Positions 43,301 through 53,444 of a stretch of 64,000 nucleotides of DNA are shown piece by piece. Position numbers and translations under genes: made by a program. The notes below the pieces were generated by a model. That model made no database searches, was not told where the DNA came from, and was given only the letters and a program-made list of their open reading frames with translations. The DNA is from Membranipora membranacea (lineage: Eukaryota > Bryozoa > Gymnolaemata > Cheilostomatida > Membraniporidae), in NCBI GenBank assembly GCA_914767715.1, contig OU612072.1:1054001-1118000 (forward strand), given 5' to 3'. Position 1 is the first letter of the stretch; each line of letters begins with the position of its first letter.

Positions 43301-44989
43301 TAAGACATGGGAAAGGGCTAAGACAGAACACTGCATGCACCAGGCAGGGTGTGATATATACTGTACAAAAAATTGTGTGACATTGTGTATCACAGTCATC
43401 CATATTAGTTTCCAATGAATCTGCTCAACAAATTAGGTTTGTCTCCAACATATTTTCTTGAAACGTAGCTAGAGAGAGTCCAAAGCTGTAGCATACAATT
43501 CATAATGCAATTCCTTCAAATTAGTGAGGAAAGTTTCGACTTATTTTTAAACCTGTATTTCTGTTGTTGGCTGGTCACATCCAATCAGATCAGAGCCAAT
43601 ACATTGGCTAGTGATGGGCCTGCTCTGATATTATATGTATCTGCTCCCAACTTAAAGGATATTTGTTCTATTTTAGAATCACTGTATGGGATTCATAGAA
43701 GATTTATTCAATCACAACAAAGTTAGATATACGACTTTAGAAGAAATGACTGCAGATATACTTATATTAGCTCAAGAGAGAGCCGAACAACTCATGACCA
43801 TATTAGGCATCAAATCAAGCGTAGAGGTGAGATGAGACTGAGAGTCGTACACAACCCTCAGATACTCACTGTTCTCTTAATATTGTCCCATATTGGTGCC
43901 ACTTCACTTCCATCATACTTCTAATACACTTCAGCTACCACCCTATTATACTACCCCTACAACACCCCTTATAAATCTCTTACTAAATTCCCATTCACCC
44001 CTACTATACCCCTGAAATCTCCTACTACACTCCCTTCCATTCCTTCTATACCCTTAAAATCTACTACTTCACTACCATTCAGCTCAGGAAAACTTCCGCT
44101 TCCACTCATCCTGACATAATCTGATTTTGCAAGTTTAAAACATAGCATTTCTCATTGCTCACTTTCCCACTTGCCTACAGCATTTTTGGTAATTATCCGC
44201 TTATATGCAACATTATGTAAGCTACTTTATCATCATTGTGATAAGCTCGCAATACTCTACCAGAAATAACTTTCAAACCCTATACACCGAAATTTCTAAA
44301 TGCATTTCTAGCCACATATTGCTGTGGCTGCCATCGTAGTGACAACCCTAAGATCTCTTACCCTGTGACCTTTACATACAGACCGCTCCCCAGCTACAGC
44401 TACACTCCTGTTACATACAGACCGCTCCCCAGCTGCAGCTACACTCCTGTTACATACAGACCGCTCCCCAGCTGCAGCTACACTCCTGTTACATACAGAC
44501 CGCTCCCCAGCTACAGCTACACTCCTGTTACATACAGACCGCTCCCCAGCTACAGCTACACTCCTGTTACATACAGACCGCTCCCCAGCTACAGCTACAC
44601 TCCTGTTACATACAGACCTATCCCCAGCTGCAGCTACACTCCTGTTACATACAGACCGCTCCCCAGCTACAGCTACACTCCTGTTACATACAGACCGCTC
44701 CCCAGCTACAGCTACACTCCTGTTACATACAGACCGCTCCCCAGCTACAGCTACACTCCTGTTACATACAGACCGCTCCCCAGCTGCAGCTACACTCCTG
44801 TTACATCCTCATTGTGTGCCCTGTACACACTTGGGATGATCTTACTATGTATCAGTCTTTAGATCGATTTGATTTCATTCAGGGCGATAGCTAGCTTGCA
44901 ATTGATAATACAATAACTAGAATCTTCTGACGTTGATTCTGAACTAGTATTCTATTTTATTCTTACAGCCGCTGACTTCGACGAGGTGA
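37378..44989 (+). CDS. MIGA: Mitoguardin (MIGA/FAM73) homologue
   Basis: Exons 37378-37549, 38152-38373, 38699-38778, 39049-39168, 39675-39782, 40149-40316, 40619-40705, 41837-41935, 42288-42476, 42949-43065, 43677-43826 and a terminal 44969-44989 have GT-AG borders and consistent phases, giving about 510 aa. If the last donor (GAG|GTGAGA) is not used, a TGA at 43833-43835 ends a 506-residue form. Residues about 7-27 form a membrane segment followed by RRRKK, fitting an outer mitochondrial membrane anchor. The conserved core includes YRKLRTQLVGCQSDSEFLAK, SIMTKAQR, LYDVVLDWVLMDAFDDL, NRWLSTGLKETAIST and YPDGFIAKFYAISESVSPVL, and ends near KVRYTTLEEMTADIL. Mitoguardins promote mitochondrial fusion and link mitochondria to ER and lipid droplets in animals. 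The protein is open throughout. Confidence 0.93.
39255..39428 (-). mobile_element. tRNA-derived SINE, copy 1 (MIGA intron 4)
   Basis: On the minus strand a tRNA-like head has an A box (GTGTAGTGGTTAGGAT) and a B box (GCAGGTTCGAATCCCGG), followed by a non-tRNA body ending GTGCGCTAAATTGAATATG and a short ATCT-rich tail. The body end resembles that of the copy near 40.8 kb. Such Pol III elements depend on LINE machinery for mobility. Confidence 0.7.
40805..40938 (-). mobile_element. tRNA-derived SINE, copy 2 (MIGA intron 7)
   Basis: On the minus strand it reads CCTAGTGGTTAAACACG (A-box-like), then a degenerate B box GGGGCTCTATCCC, and a body ending ATCGCTGTAAATTTGAATAT. That end is close to the body end of the copy at 39255-39428. 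It is more diverged than copy 1. Confidence 0.6.
41494..41690. repeat. 23-bp AT-rich minisatellite, about 8 copies
   Basis: Units TATATATTATATAGTATGCT plus GTG, with a CCATG variant in two units, sit in MIGA intron 7. The array ends directly before an open stretch at 41693-41745 that looks exon-like but does not fit the splice phase. Confidence 0.9.
44374..44803 (+). repeat. 39-bp minisatellite, 11 copies
   Basis: Units with core ACATACAGACCGCTCCCCAG are nearly identical and lie between the last two MIGA exons. On the plus strand the array is open and encodes 13-residue repeats ([13 protein letters not shown]). The MIGA frame stops or splices before it, so it is not part of that protein. Confidence 0.95.
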
Positions 44990-45333
44990 CAGTGATAGAG
45001 ATGGCGTACCACCTCAGAGTCCAGCCTCCCCCGCCTCCCTCCTCACAGATCACTCTCTCCTGTCTTGTTTGTCACAGGCAGGATTTCTCATTTTTTTCTA
45101 TCATTCACTCACCCTGCCTGTGTGTCTGTTCCGGGTATAAATGCTTATTTTTTCACAATGATGAGACAAACTGCTGATTACTTTATGCCAAACTCTTTCT
45201 TTCACACAATAACAGATTATGCAGTTAATGAGTCATATTTTAGTTGACTTGAATATTGAGGAATGTTGTACAGTTAGCAGCTCCCTAACAATCTGATGAC
45301 TAATTAAGGGGTGATTACTCCTTGATAAAATTC

Positions 45334-45339
45334 AATAAA
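45334..45339 (+). promoter_or_regulatory. Poly(A) signal AATAAA for MIGA
   Basis: First canonical hexamer noticed downstream of the MIGA terminal exon, about 345 bp after the spliced stop codon. Its place supports a transcript that crosses the 39-bp array and includes the exon at 44969. Confidence 0.45.
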
Positions 45340-45699
45340 AGAGAAATTATGCAAGATCTATAAAGTTTCTATTGGCTAGTAATCTGATTGCATTGGTATT
45401 TTATTGCTAGTAAATAATGAACCTGATAAAGACATTATAATACCTGTCGTATGCAATGGTAACATCTGGGCTTCATATTCATGTTGAGATTTTATGGTTT
45501 ATAACTACATGGTTCAACTTCAGAATCTTGCAATTTTTCAGCGCTTAGGATATATGGTTCAATACTAGACTCATTTTATAGTGGCCCTCTGTACACGCAT
45601 ACTCGCGAACACAGGTACTCGAGTTACTAGTTTGGATCTAGAAGAGTAAAACTGCCATATATATTTTATTTAGTATTTCTATTTTCTGGTTCAATACTA

Positions 45700-46640
45700 T
45701 ACACTGATCTGTTAAAGTCCCGTAATCAAAGAAACTCAATATAATCAACGCCTACATGACCGTAAATTTCAATTATCATGCATTCTTAGCATTTAAGCAT
45801 CACATATACAATTTTTTTTGGGATGAACACTATTATCATGGCTCATTCTCAGTCAATTATAGTTTGAGCCCCTAAGACTGTTGCACCCGGCCCGACAGCC
45901 CCGCCGGGAGAAAACAATGTCAATGATCGAATCTACAGACAAATACTCAATATCAACATTTACTTTCTGAAGGCACGAAATAAATCATAGATTTATAACT
46001 CATTCTGAAATACAAAAACCACTTAGTTTATTTGCATATTACTGGGTTGTTACAAGCCTTGACAATCTAATTTATTCTTAGCCTTAACAACCTTGTCAAG
46101 ACTTGGTGATAGAAACACAGAATATAACTCTGATATACCATTCTGCGCATGCTCAGCTCTGGGCATGAGCTGATCTCTTCAAAATTGAGTCTCGGAATTC
46201 CGAAGCCATCTGATTGGCTACCTGCTCTGGTGACATACTCCCCAAAGTGTGCGGATTTGTTATTAATAGTTATCCTCTCTTGTCATTATTAGCTGATTTT
46301 GATTGACAGTCTATGCAGGGGATATCCCAGTTCCCCTTTCCAAAGTTGCAATTAGAACCCAAACTAAACTCATTGTTCTTGCACATGCGCAAATTCAAGT
46401 CACGCATGATGCATACTTAGCCTTACGACACCTGCTTTGTGGTAATGATAGCCTAGTTTATCAGTGATCTACATGCCCAGTCAGATCATGAGAGTCAGTA
46501 TGCTGATATACTTATTATTATTCAAATGAGTCTTTAGGTTTAGACTACCTACCCAGTGACTGAGTATCATAAGAGACAACAGTGAACTGTTTACAATCCC
46601 GTTTTAGCTACATTATTAAAAAAAATATAGTACTATACTG
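45700..46640 (+). repeat. Repeat D, copy 1 (diverged match to ADAM copy 2 3' flank)
   Basis: Several collinear blocks match 58880-59400. One is CATGACCGTAAATTTCAATT (CATGACCTTAGTTTTCAATT in the other copy), and others are CACATATACAATT, GACTTGGTGATAGAAACACA and AATGAGTCTT with AGACTACCT. It is interrupted by extra sequence, including a GC-rich CCCGGCCCGACAGCC block near 45890. Confidence 0.65.
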
Positions 46641-47017
46641 ACACAGTCGAAGCGCTTAAACTAGACCTAGCTATAATTCTGGCAGCTTCTACTTCATTTT
46701 TTGAACGACTTGTTGAACTTTATATGTTAAGTTCGGAGATTTTGTTACTACCATACAATTGCAACTTTTCACTTACTGCAGCATAAATAATGCTGCATTG
46801 TCGTCAATATTACATTCAACTTGTAATATGATGACGTCCCAGTAGCGACCTTTTAAAACTCAGGCAGGCTATTTGACAAATTTTTACAAAAGGTGGAGCA
46901 TTACTGGACTTCTGGACCAATAAAAGATGAGAAATTGTTTCCAGCAATCATATATAAATTGCAATATGCTCTTCATGGCCAGATATGTTCCCCGAATATC
47001 ATTGCGCAAAACATCGA

Positions 47018-47307
47018 TACATTGAATTCCATATCTGGAATAGCATCATTAGCTTTCTTTTGCAAAACAAAGGGCTTGCAAAAATAGCCAGTCCCTAGTA
47101 GCAATCTAGAAATGCCCTAATCATCGACACTGTATGGGGTATAATAACTGTTTGCAATTTTGTAAACTAGACATTTCTCAGGCTAATTATTCATGCTTCT
47201 AGGGACAGCCAATCAGATAACAGTCAGATGGGTCCCTGTGTTTAGTGTCCTAACCGTATAACGCTATGATACTATTTCCATTCTAAGAGAAGAATCTAAT
47301 TCAGTGC
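47018..47307 (+). repeat. Dispersed repeat C, copy 2
   Basis: Matches 22655-22942 almost base for base, with a few substitutions and one-base indels, and ends at the same AATTCAGTG word. The flanks differ, as expected for an insertion. Confidence 0.85.
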
Positions 47308-48076
47308 ATTGATAGTAAAGGGAATAGTAGCTAGCGAGAGAAAAGGCCATACTGCGAACAACAGGACAAAAGCTAATCCGCAGCAAGTATTTTTCTCTTT
47401 TTTTTGGCAGAGAACATTTCTATACATTATAGTGGTTAACAAAGTCAGCAGCCACTGGTTGCTTCTAACTTTCAAGAAACCTCCAAAATATATAACAAAC
47501 AAATAAATAAAATTGTACTGCTAATATCCAAATCGCTCACTGTAATAATACACAACCAAGGGCATAGTTTAGGGGTAGGCAACGAGACTGATAGTACTGT
47601 CTTAGTCCTGTTTCAGTGTATTTTAAATGTCATAGATATTTTATGATATTACTTCGGAAATAATAGACCAGGTCTATATAGTCCTAGAAAACAATACAGA
47701 CAAACATTACTGGTGTTATTTTTTCCCTATCATGAGAAGAAATCAGACTATCAATAATTGTTTACAAAATCCTAGCAACTATATGAGATGTTGGACAAAT
47801 TAAATGTGGATGAGTCTCTCTCTCTCATGCAAACTGCATAGCAGATGACATAAATCTGACAATTGTGTCCAAAACAGTAATAGGTCACCGACAGTCTAGG
47901 GATACACTCAGTCACTAAAATATCCTCTTTTTTTTCTGTCCCTGCAACTCCCCTCAATGGTTGTACTCTTCTTGGTGGTACAAGCACAATGAGCTTCCTA
48001 CCTCTGCAATTAGTCCACTCATCCCTGAGACACATAATCAGGAGCCAATAATAAAGGGAAAATACCCACTAGGTTA

Positions 48077-48114
48077 TTAACCAGGGAGAATGGATTCCAT
48101 TCTCCCTGGGTTAA
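48077..48114. repeat. Foldback (CCAGGGAGAATGGA)
   Basis: Near-perfect inverted repeat with 18-19 base arms and one bulge. Its CAGGGAG end resembles the foldback at 29065-29110. Confidence 0.75.
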
Positions 48115-51100
48115 CTTGTCAGTAAGGAGTAACTCTGTCTCTTGGTTTTAGGGATGTAATGATTTTATAAGTAACATGAATAGTGATGGTCTTCGATGTG
48201 TCTAGCAGTTCTATAGAAATCTATGTCCTGGCCATATTCTTTTCTATTCGCAAACATTTATTACGCATATACATTATATTATATATATATTCTTACTTCA
48301 ACTCAGTGTTTTTAAGTGTAGACATGGTATGTATCAATCCAAGTCTAGTCAATCACATAGAATACATCATGATAATTTTACTTCAACAAGATGCAGATGC
48401 AATAAAATGAATGCATTGGTGAAGTTTCAGGATTTTTGGGTTTATTGCAGCATTTTCTCAAAAGACAGCTAGTATCATCCAAGCTCATATGCAGGTAGAT
48501 CACTTTTCAAGTTAACGAGTTTACATTTCCCTGTAAAGACGGAAGTTTTCTATACCATGCATATGGACATAAAAACCTATTTACATGTACATTTTATCAA
48601 GCCGACTCTTCTTCATTCTATGAGGAAGTTCAATATGAAGAAAAGCTCATAACACAACATGTCAATGAGTCTTATTAGTAATCCTTTCAGTTTCCGTGTT
48701 TCAACATTCCATAGACTCTGTTTACGCTTTGTAAACCAGCCACCATGTTGTGTTATCACCAACAGATTGTCACTAATCACAGCTCTGCTCTTTCCGACTG
48801 TAGAATAGGCACCCGCGGAATTTCTTTCTTACTTGAATTGACTGACTTATTATATAGGCTGACCTGTAAAATATAAATTATCACGTCATGATTTTCATTG
48901 AAATCCCTGTTCTGTTACACTATAAAACATAATATTGAAAGCAGTCTTATTGATCATCGGTGACTTCTGACATTAATCAGGTCAAGATGTAATAATTGCT
49001 CAGACCAGGATGTTCGGACCTCCCAGGGCCAGATCAGACTGGGTTGACAGCTTGTTCAACACTTTGGAGTTGTCCTCCCCTTAATTCTGCAGTCAAAGAG
49101 GTTGCAACTCCCAAAAGTGTCCATATTGCCAAGCCGTGTGAATACTATACAACAGAAAAATAATGACTTGATTTAGCCTAGGCAGGCTAGGCTGCCCAGG
49201 CTAAACTTGATTGACATTGCAACAGCTCTGATGCAGATAGAACTGCATGGCTTTTGCAGATTTCGAATGCTGCATTATCATAATTGCCTGGTGTGCAGCT
49301 CTACTAGTAGCCCATACTTTTGTCAAGGAATATTGTACTTCAAAAATACCTGCTACATTCTACTGTCTTGGCAAGACAATTTTGCTTCTTTGATAAGCAC
49401 ACAAAAGTCATGTGCTGCACCAGTAGCTATAGGTAGTAGCTGTAAGAATCATTCCAGTGTCCTATAAAAGAAGAAAGAGTCCGAGTATTTTGTAGAGGTA
49501 GACTAGGCAGGTTGTTTAGCTGAACGTTTCCCAGTAGAAGGCCCAAAGGACACAAAAATAACAGAATATTATCTCAGATACAGATAATTGGGGTGATATA
49601 TAGCATAGGAACACATATATGTGACACAACATCAAGCTAATGTCACAGCACAGCTAACAAGAGGGTAATGGCAGTCAAGAGTTCAGATTGTGAGACGGAA
49701 AAGTGGTGTTGTCATCATAAGCCAGAATTAAAGAACCACATCACCCTAAATCATAGGCAATGAGTGAAATCCAAGGCACAAACATGTGTAGAACAAATAT
49801 TCAACATCACTTTTTGTGTTTACTAATTCATCAGGTGGCAGTTACATTGCATTTAAAAGATTAAAATTGAAATTTTCAGTAATATAAAATATCAAATTAA
49901 AGCTAAGATTGAAAGCAAAATCGGGCAGTGACAACATATCTTATTTACAAGAGGGAACAATGAAGATCTTATAAGAATTCAGAAGTGGTTTTTAGACCAA
50001 AATATTCAACAGCAACGAACTGAGTCATAATTTAAATAAGTCAATTTTTAAAGCAAATATTCAAGATTTACCACCTCATCTTTGGCACATCATTACAATG
50101 TTACCGCCATTTCATAGGCTCTTTTCATTGTGATAAATCAAATCTACAGTCTTTCTTACCTCTGTTATGTCATTTTGAAGTGTGTAAATCCTTATCCAGT
50201 AGGAGAAATGTCATTGCATCAAGAAATGACATTTCAAAAAAATTCAGCTCTTTGATCTTTATACGTAGTCTGAGACCGTTGCCAACCCCTACCCTTGACA
50301 CAACAGCGTTCACCAATACATGCAATATGTATTTAACATCTTTTAGTCTGTTTATTGATTCTATTTTTATAATAAAGAGCATATTTATTTTGTCATGACA
50401 ATAAGGATCATCAGTAGTGATGAAGTTTTAACTTTAGATAAGGTTGTTTGGGTTTGTTTTTAATCTTGAAAATAAAATCATCTGGACTAAATTTTAAGGA
50501 AATAAATAAATAAGAGAGTGGCTTACTATTGTCCTCAAGACAAATCGATGTTTTGGGCAATCATCAAAATATACATACAAAGTTGTATACATGGAGATAA
50601 GATATAAAGTGAACGAGTTATTCTCAGATATAGGGATACTTTACTTGAGTGAAATATGCTACATTCGAAAAGTCTACAGTTTGCAGGAGGAGACTTGACA
50701 GCTGAGCGACTGCCTAGCAACAGCTTCTCTGAGTAATATGAAGCCTTGGCAACTCATTGTAGCATCAGTTGAATGGATGCAGCACTTCTACATTTTAAGC
50801 AACCATTGCTAGCAACTGGGCTTATTAAATCTCCCTTGAGATTGGCTATATTTTGGAAACCCCAAATCCCGTAAGCATCAGATGCCTGTGTGTAAACGGA
50901 AAAGCAACTCGCACAAGTTTCCCCCAAGTGTGAAGGTACTGGTTTTTAAGGAATTCTGGCTGAGATTATTCTCTAACTACTTGGCAATGAATATCTCTGC
51001 TCATGAGAATTGCACAAAAATGAGCTCCTTTTTTTCAGAGTCTGAATGATCAACTCTTATACCTGGAGCAATTTAGTAGGTGCCAGGATTAGCATTTGAA

Positions 51101-51424
51101 AGATATTGAAGTTTTAGTAGATCCCATTATAACTTGAATTTTCAGTTGCAGACAACATTAGCATAATCTTGCTCAGACTTTGCCCTGGCTAAGGGGCCGA
51201 CGAATGGGTGGCAAGAGTCTGAATGGCCTACATCTTTTAAGATGATGGTAATGAGTAGATCGGGGAACAATATATCACTATTTAGAAGAATAATCCTTCA
51301 ATTTGGCTGTTGTAATTCATGTAGAATCCCTGACAAGTAAACTGGTTTACAGAGACACAAAAAACATTCGAATAAACTAATACTGTATTTTTCCAGCTAC
51401 TGAAACCTCGATACATCGATCTAC

Positions 51425-51595
51425 TCAGTGGCTACGACTTTGAGCAGTGAAGAGGTCGTCAAGTGATCCATGAGAAAATGAATCTGTAAAAGTTAAAGAA
51501 CAATACAAAGTGAACATGCCATCAGATATTTCAAATTCCCAAAATATTTGGTTCATTTCTATAGAATTTGAAAAAAATAACTGCTAGTCTGATTG
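51425..51595 (+). promoter_or_regulatory. Conserved 5' flank of ADAM-like copy 2
   Basis: About 170 bp before the start codon match 61615-61781 upstream of copy 3. Shared words include CAGTGGCTAC, AGTGAAGAGGTCGTC, GATCCATGAGAA and TTCTATAGAATT. It probably holds the promoter and 5' untranslated region duplicated with the gene. Confidence 0.6.
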
Positions 51596-52914
51596 ATGAC
51601 GACCTTTAAGAGTTGGATGGCGCGTATCTCACTGATAATTGCCATCTATCTACCATATAGGACACAATATATATTTCCATCTGGAACACCAAATCAGCAT
51701 CAACAAGGGGAGGATGTAGCTGTAAAAGTACATATCCAGGGAAAGGATTCACTTATCATTGATGTGACAGGAGTACATGATATAGCTTATCTACGTAACA
51801 AAGTGCAGTCTTTGTATCCAGTTAAGCAGGCAGCATCTCTATCTATAACAGTAAACACAACTACCATATCACTTATCTCATCACCTCTGCTCATCTCGGA
51901 TAAATTCTCGCTACAATTCAAGACAGGAAATAAGACTCATGACGAATCTTATGTCTTCTATCCAACTCGTGATGAGTACCAGCCATTCTGCGACTACATC
52001 TCAAGCGATCAGAACAGAGATTCTGTGTTTAACCTTTGTAAAGGAGTGAGTGGTTATTATCGTGTTGGAGATAAGAAGTTGACAGTCCATTCACAGATCC
52101 CTCATGGCAGCGTTTATCACTATCAGGCTGTAACACAGTTTGATAAAGGTCATATATCTACACCCCTCAACATGTCATATATTTCCACCCAAAGCCAAGC
52201 GAAATACAAGCGTGGGGTAGACCCAAACATAATGTATTACTTCGCACTTATTTAGTGGCTGATAATGATTTCTATCGGGTAATCTGTGAAAGCAGTAAAT
52301 TATTCTGTACTGAACAGCTATTATCCTACAACTTGATCCTCATGTATTCTTGTCCTCATTCGGAATAAATATTTTGTTAGTTGGTATTGAGTTGTGGACT
52401 GACGGAAATCTCATTGATATACCTATTTTGAAGACTGCGTCCAAAAGTGCTGAGGTCGAGACATGGCAGAAGACAAAGTAGAACCTCATACAGATTATAA
52501 CGCATTCTTGTACATTACTAGTACACCGAACTTCTGGGGTAACATACAGGGCCTGGCTAATGTAGACAGTGTTTGTACAACCGACTATCCGGTCGCATAT
52601 GTTGACGCAGTAAAGGGTGGATCCGATGGATTACATCTTACTACACTATCTTATGAGTTAGCACACATTCTGGGTGGTATTCATATCGAAGATTACACAA
52701 ACTTCTATAATTGCTGGTGCTATCCAAAACAGTGCATCCTGGGGCGGGGTGAGTGTCACAAAATGATAACAACAATATATAATAATGTGTCACCTACATA
52801 GTTTGATTGACAGCCAACGGTTCTAAACAGACAGGGCATGATGTGAGGTTCAAGTTGAGTCCAAATCCTGATTAAGTTTGAGCTTTTTTTCTCTCCTTAC
52901 ACCAGAGATAATCT

Positions 52915-53050
52915 ATGACTTGGTTGTGGTGTCGGTTACGGTGGTGGTGATGGTTGTGATGGTGGTGATGGGGATGGTTGTGGTGGTTATGAGTATGGTT
53001 GTGGTTTTGGTTGTGATATTGGTGGTCATGACCAAGGCTGTAGTCGTCAT
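52915..53050 (+). repeat. TGG/GTT-rich low-complexity tract in copy 2 intron
   Basis: Imperfect TGGTTGTGG-type repeats downstream of the catalytic exon. This is the counterpart of the tract at 12660-12797 in copy 1, although the run here is TGG-rich on the coding strand in both genes. Confidence 0.8.
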
Positions 53051-53185
53051 TGGCAGTGTCGGTGATCATTATCAGTGTTTATTGTTATGGTGGCATTGTG
53101 GGAAAACATGAACTATCATATATCTTAGACTACATATCTGGATACTAATCAGAACACGTTGATGCGTTTTCGTTCATTAGTATCA

Positions 53186-53444
53186 CTTAAACAACTGCTG
53201 ACACAGCTGGGCTTTGGTCAGCAGAGCCAACAGTCAAAAATCTAAATGGAGAGTTGTGGCATCAAAAGATCTAGCCCGTAGCTTTGAATGGAGTTATATG
53301 AGCTCTCAAAGCGAAACATTTTGAGAGCTCATATAACTCCATTCAAAGCTACTGGCTAGATGTTTTGATGCCACAACTCTTTATTTAAATTTTTGACTGG
53401 TGGCTATGCTGGGCAAAGCCCAGCTTTGGCAGCAGTGGTTTAAG
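53186..53444. mobile_element. Foldback element A, copy 1
   Basis: Long inverted repeat with arms of about 120 bp (left starts CTTAAACAACTGCTGACA, right ends CAGCAGTGGTTTAAG) and a loop of only about 10 bases. No coding capacity. It lies in the copy 2 intron where the two missing ADAM exons should be. Confidence 0.85.

Larger units (their letters stand above)
45340..51595. other. Repeat-rich gene desert before ADAM-like copy 2
   Basis: No coding exon is recognised in more than 6 kb. It holds repeat D copy 1 (about 45700-46640), repeat C copy 2 (47018-47307), a foldback at 48077-48114 and a TAGCC/GGCTA palindromic stretch near 49173-49205. From about 51425 it becomes similar to the flank of ADAM-like copy 3. 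Confidence 0.6.

Noticed and set aside
44365..44862. 165-codon open frame on the plus strand
   Set aside because: It is the 39-bp repeat array between MIGA exons, with no start context or family match.
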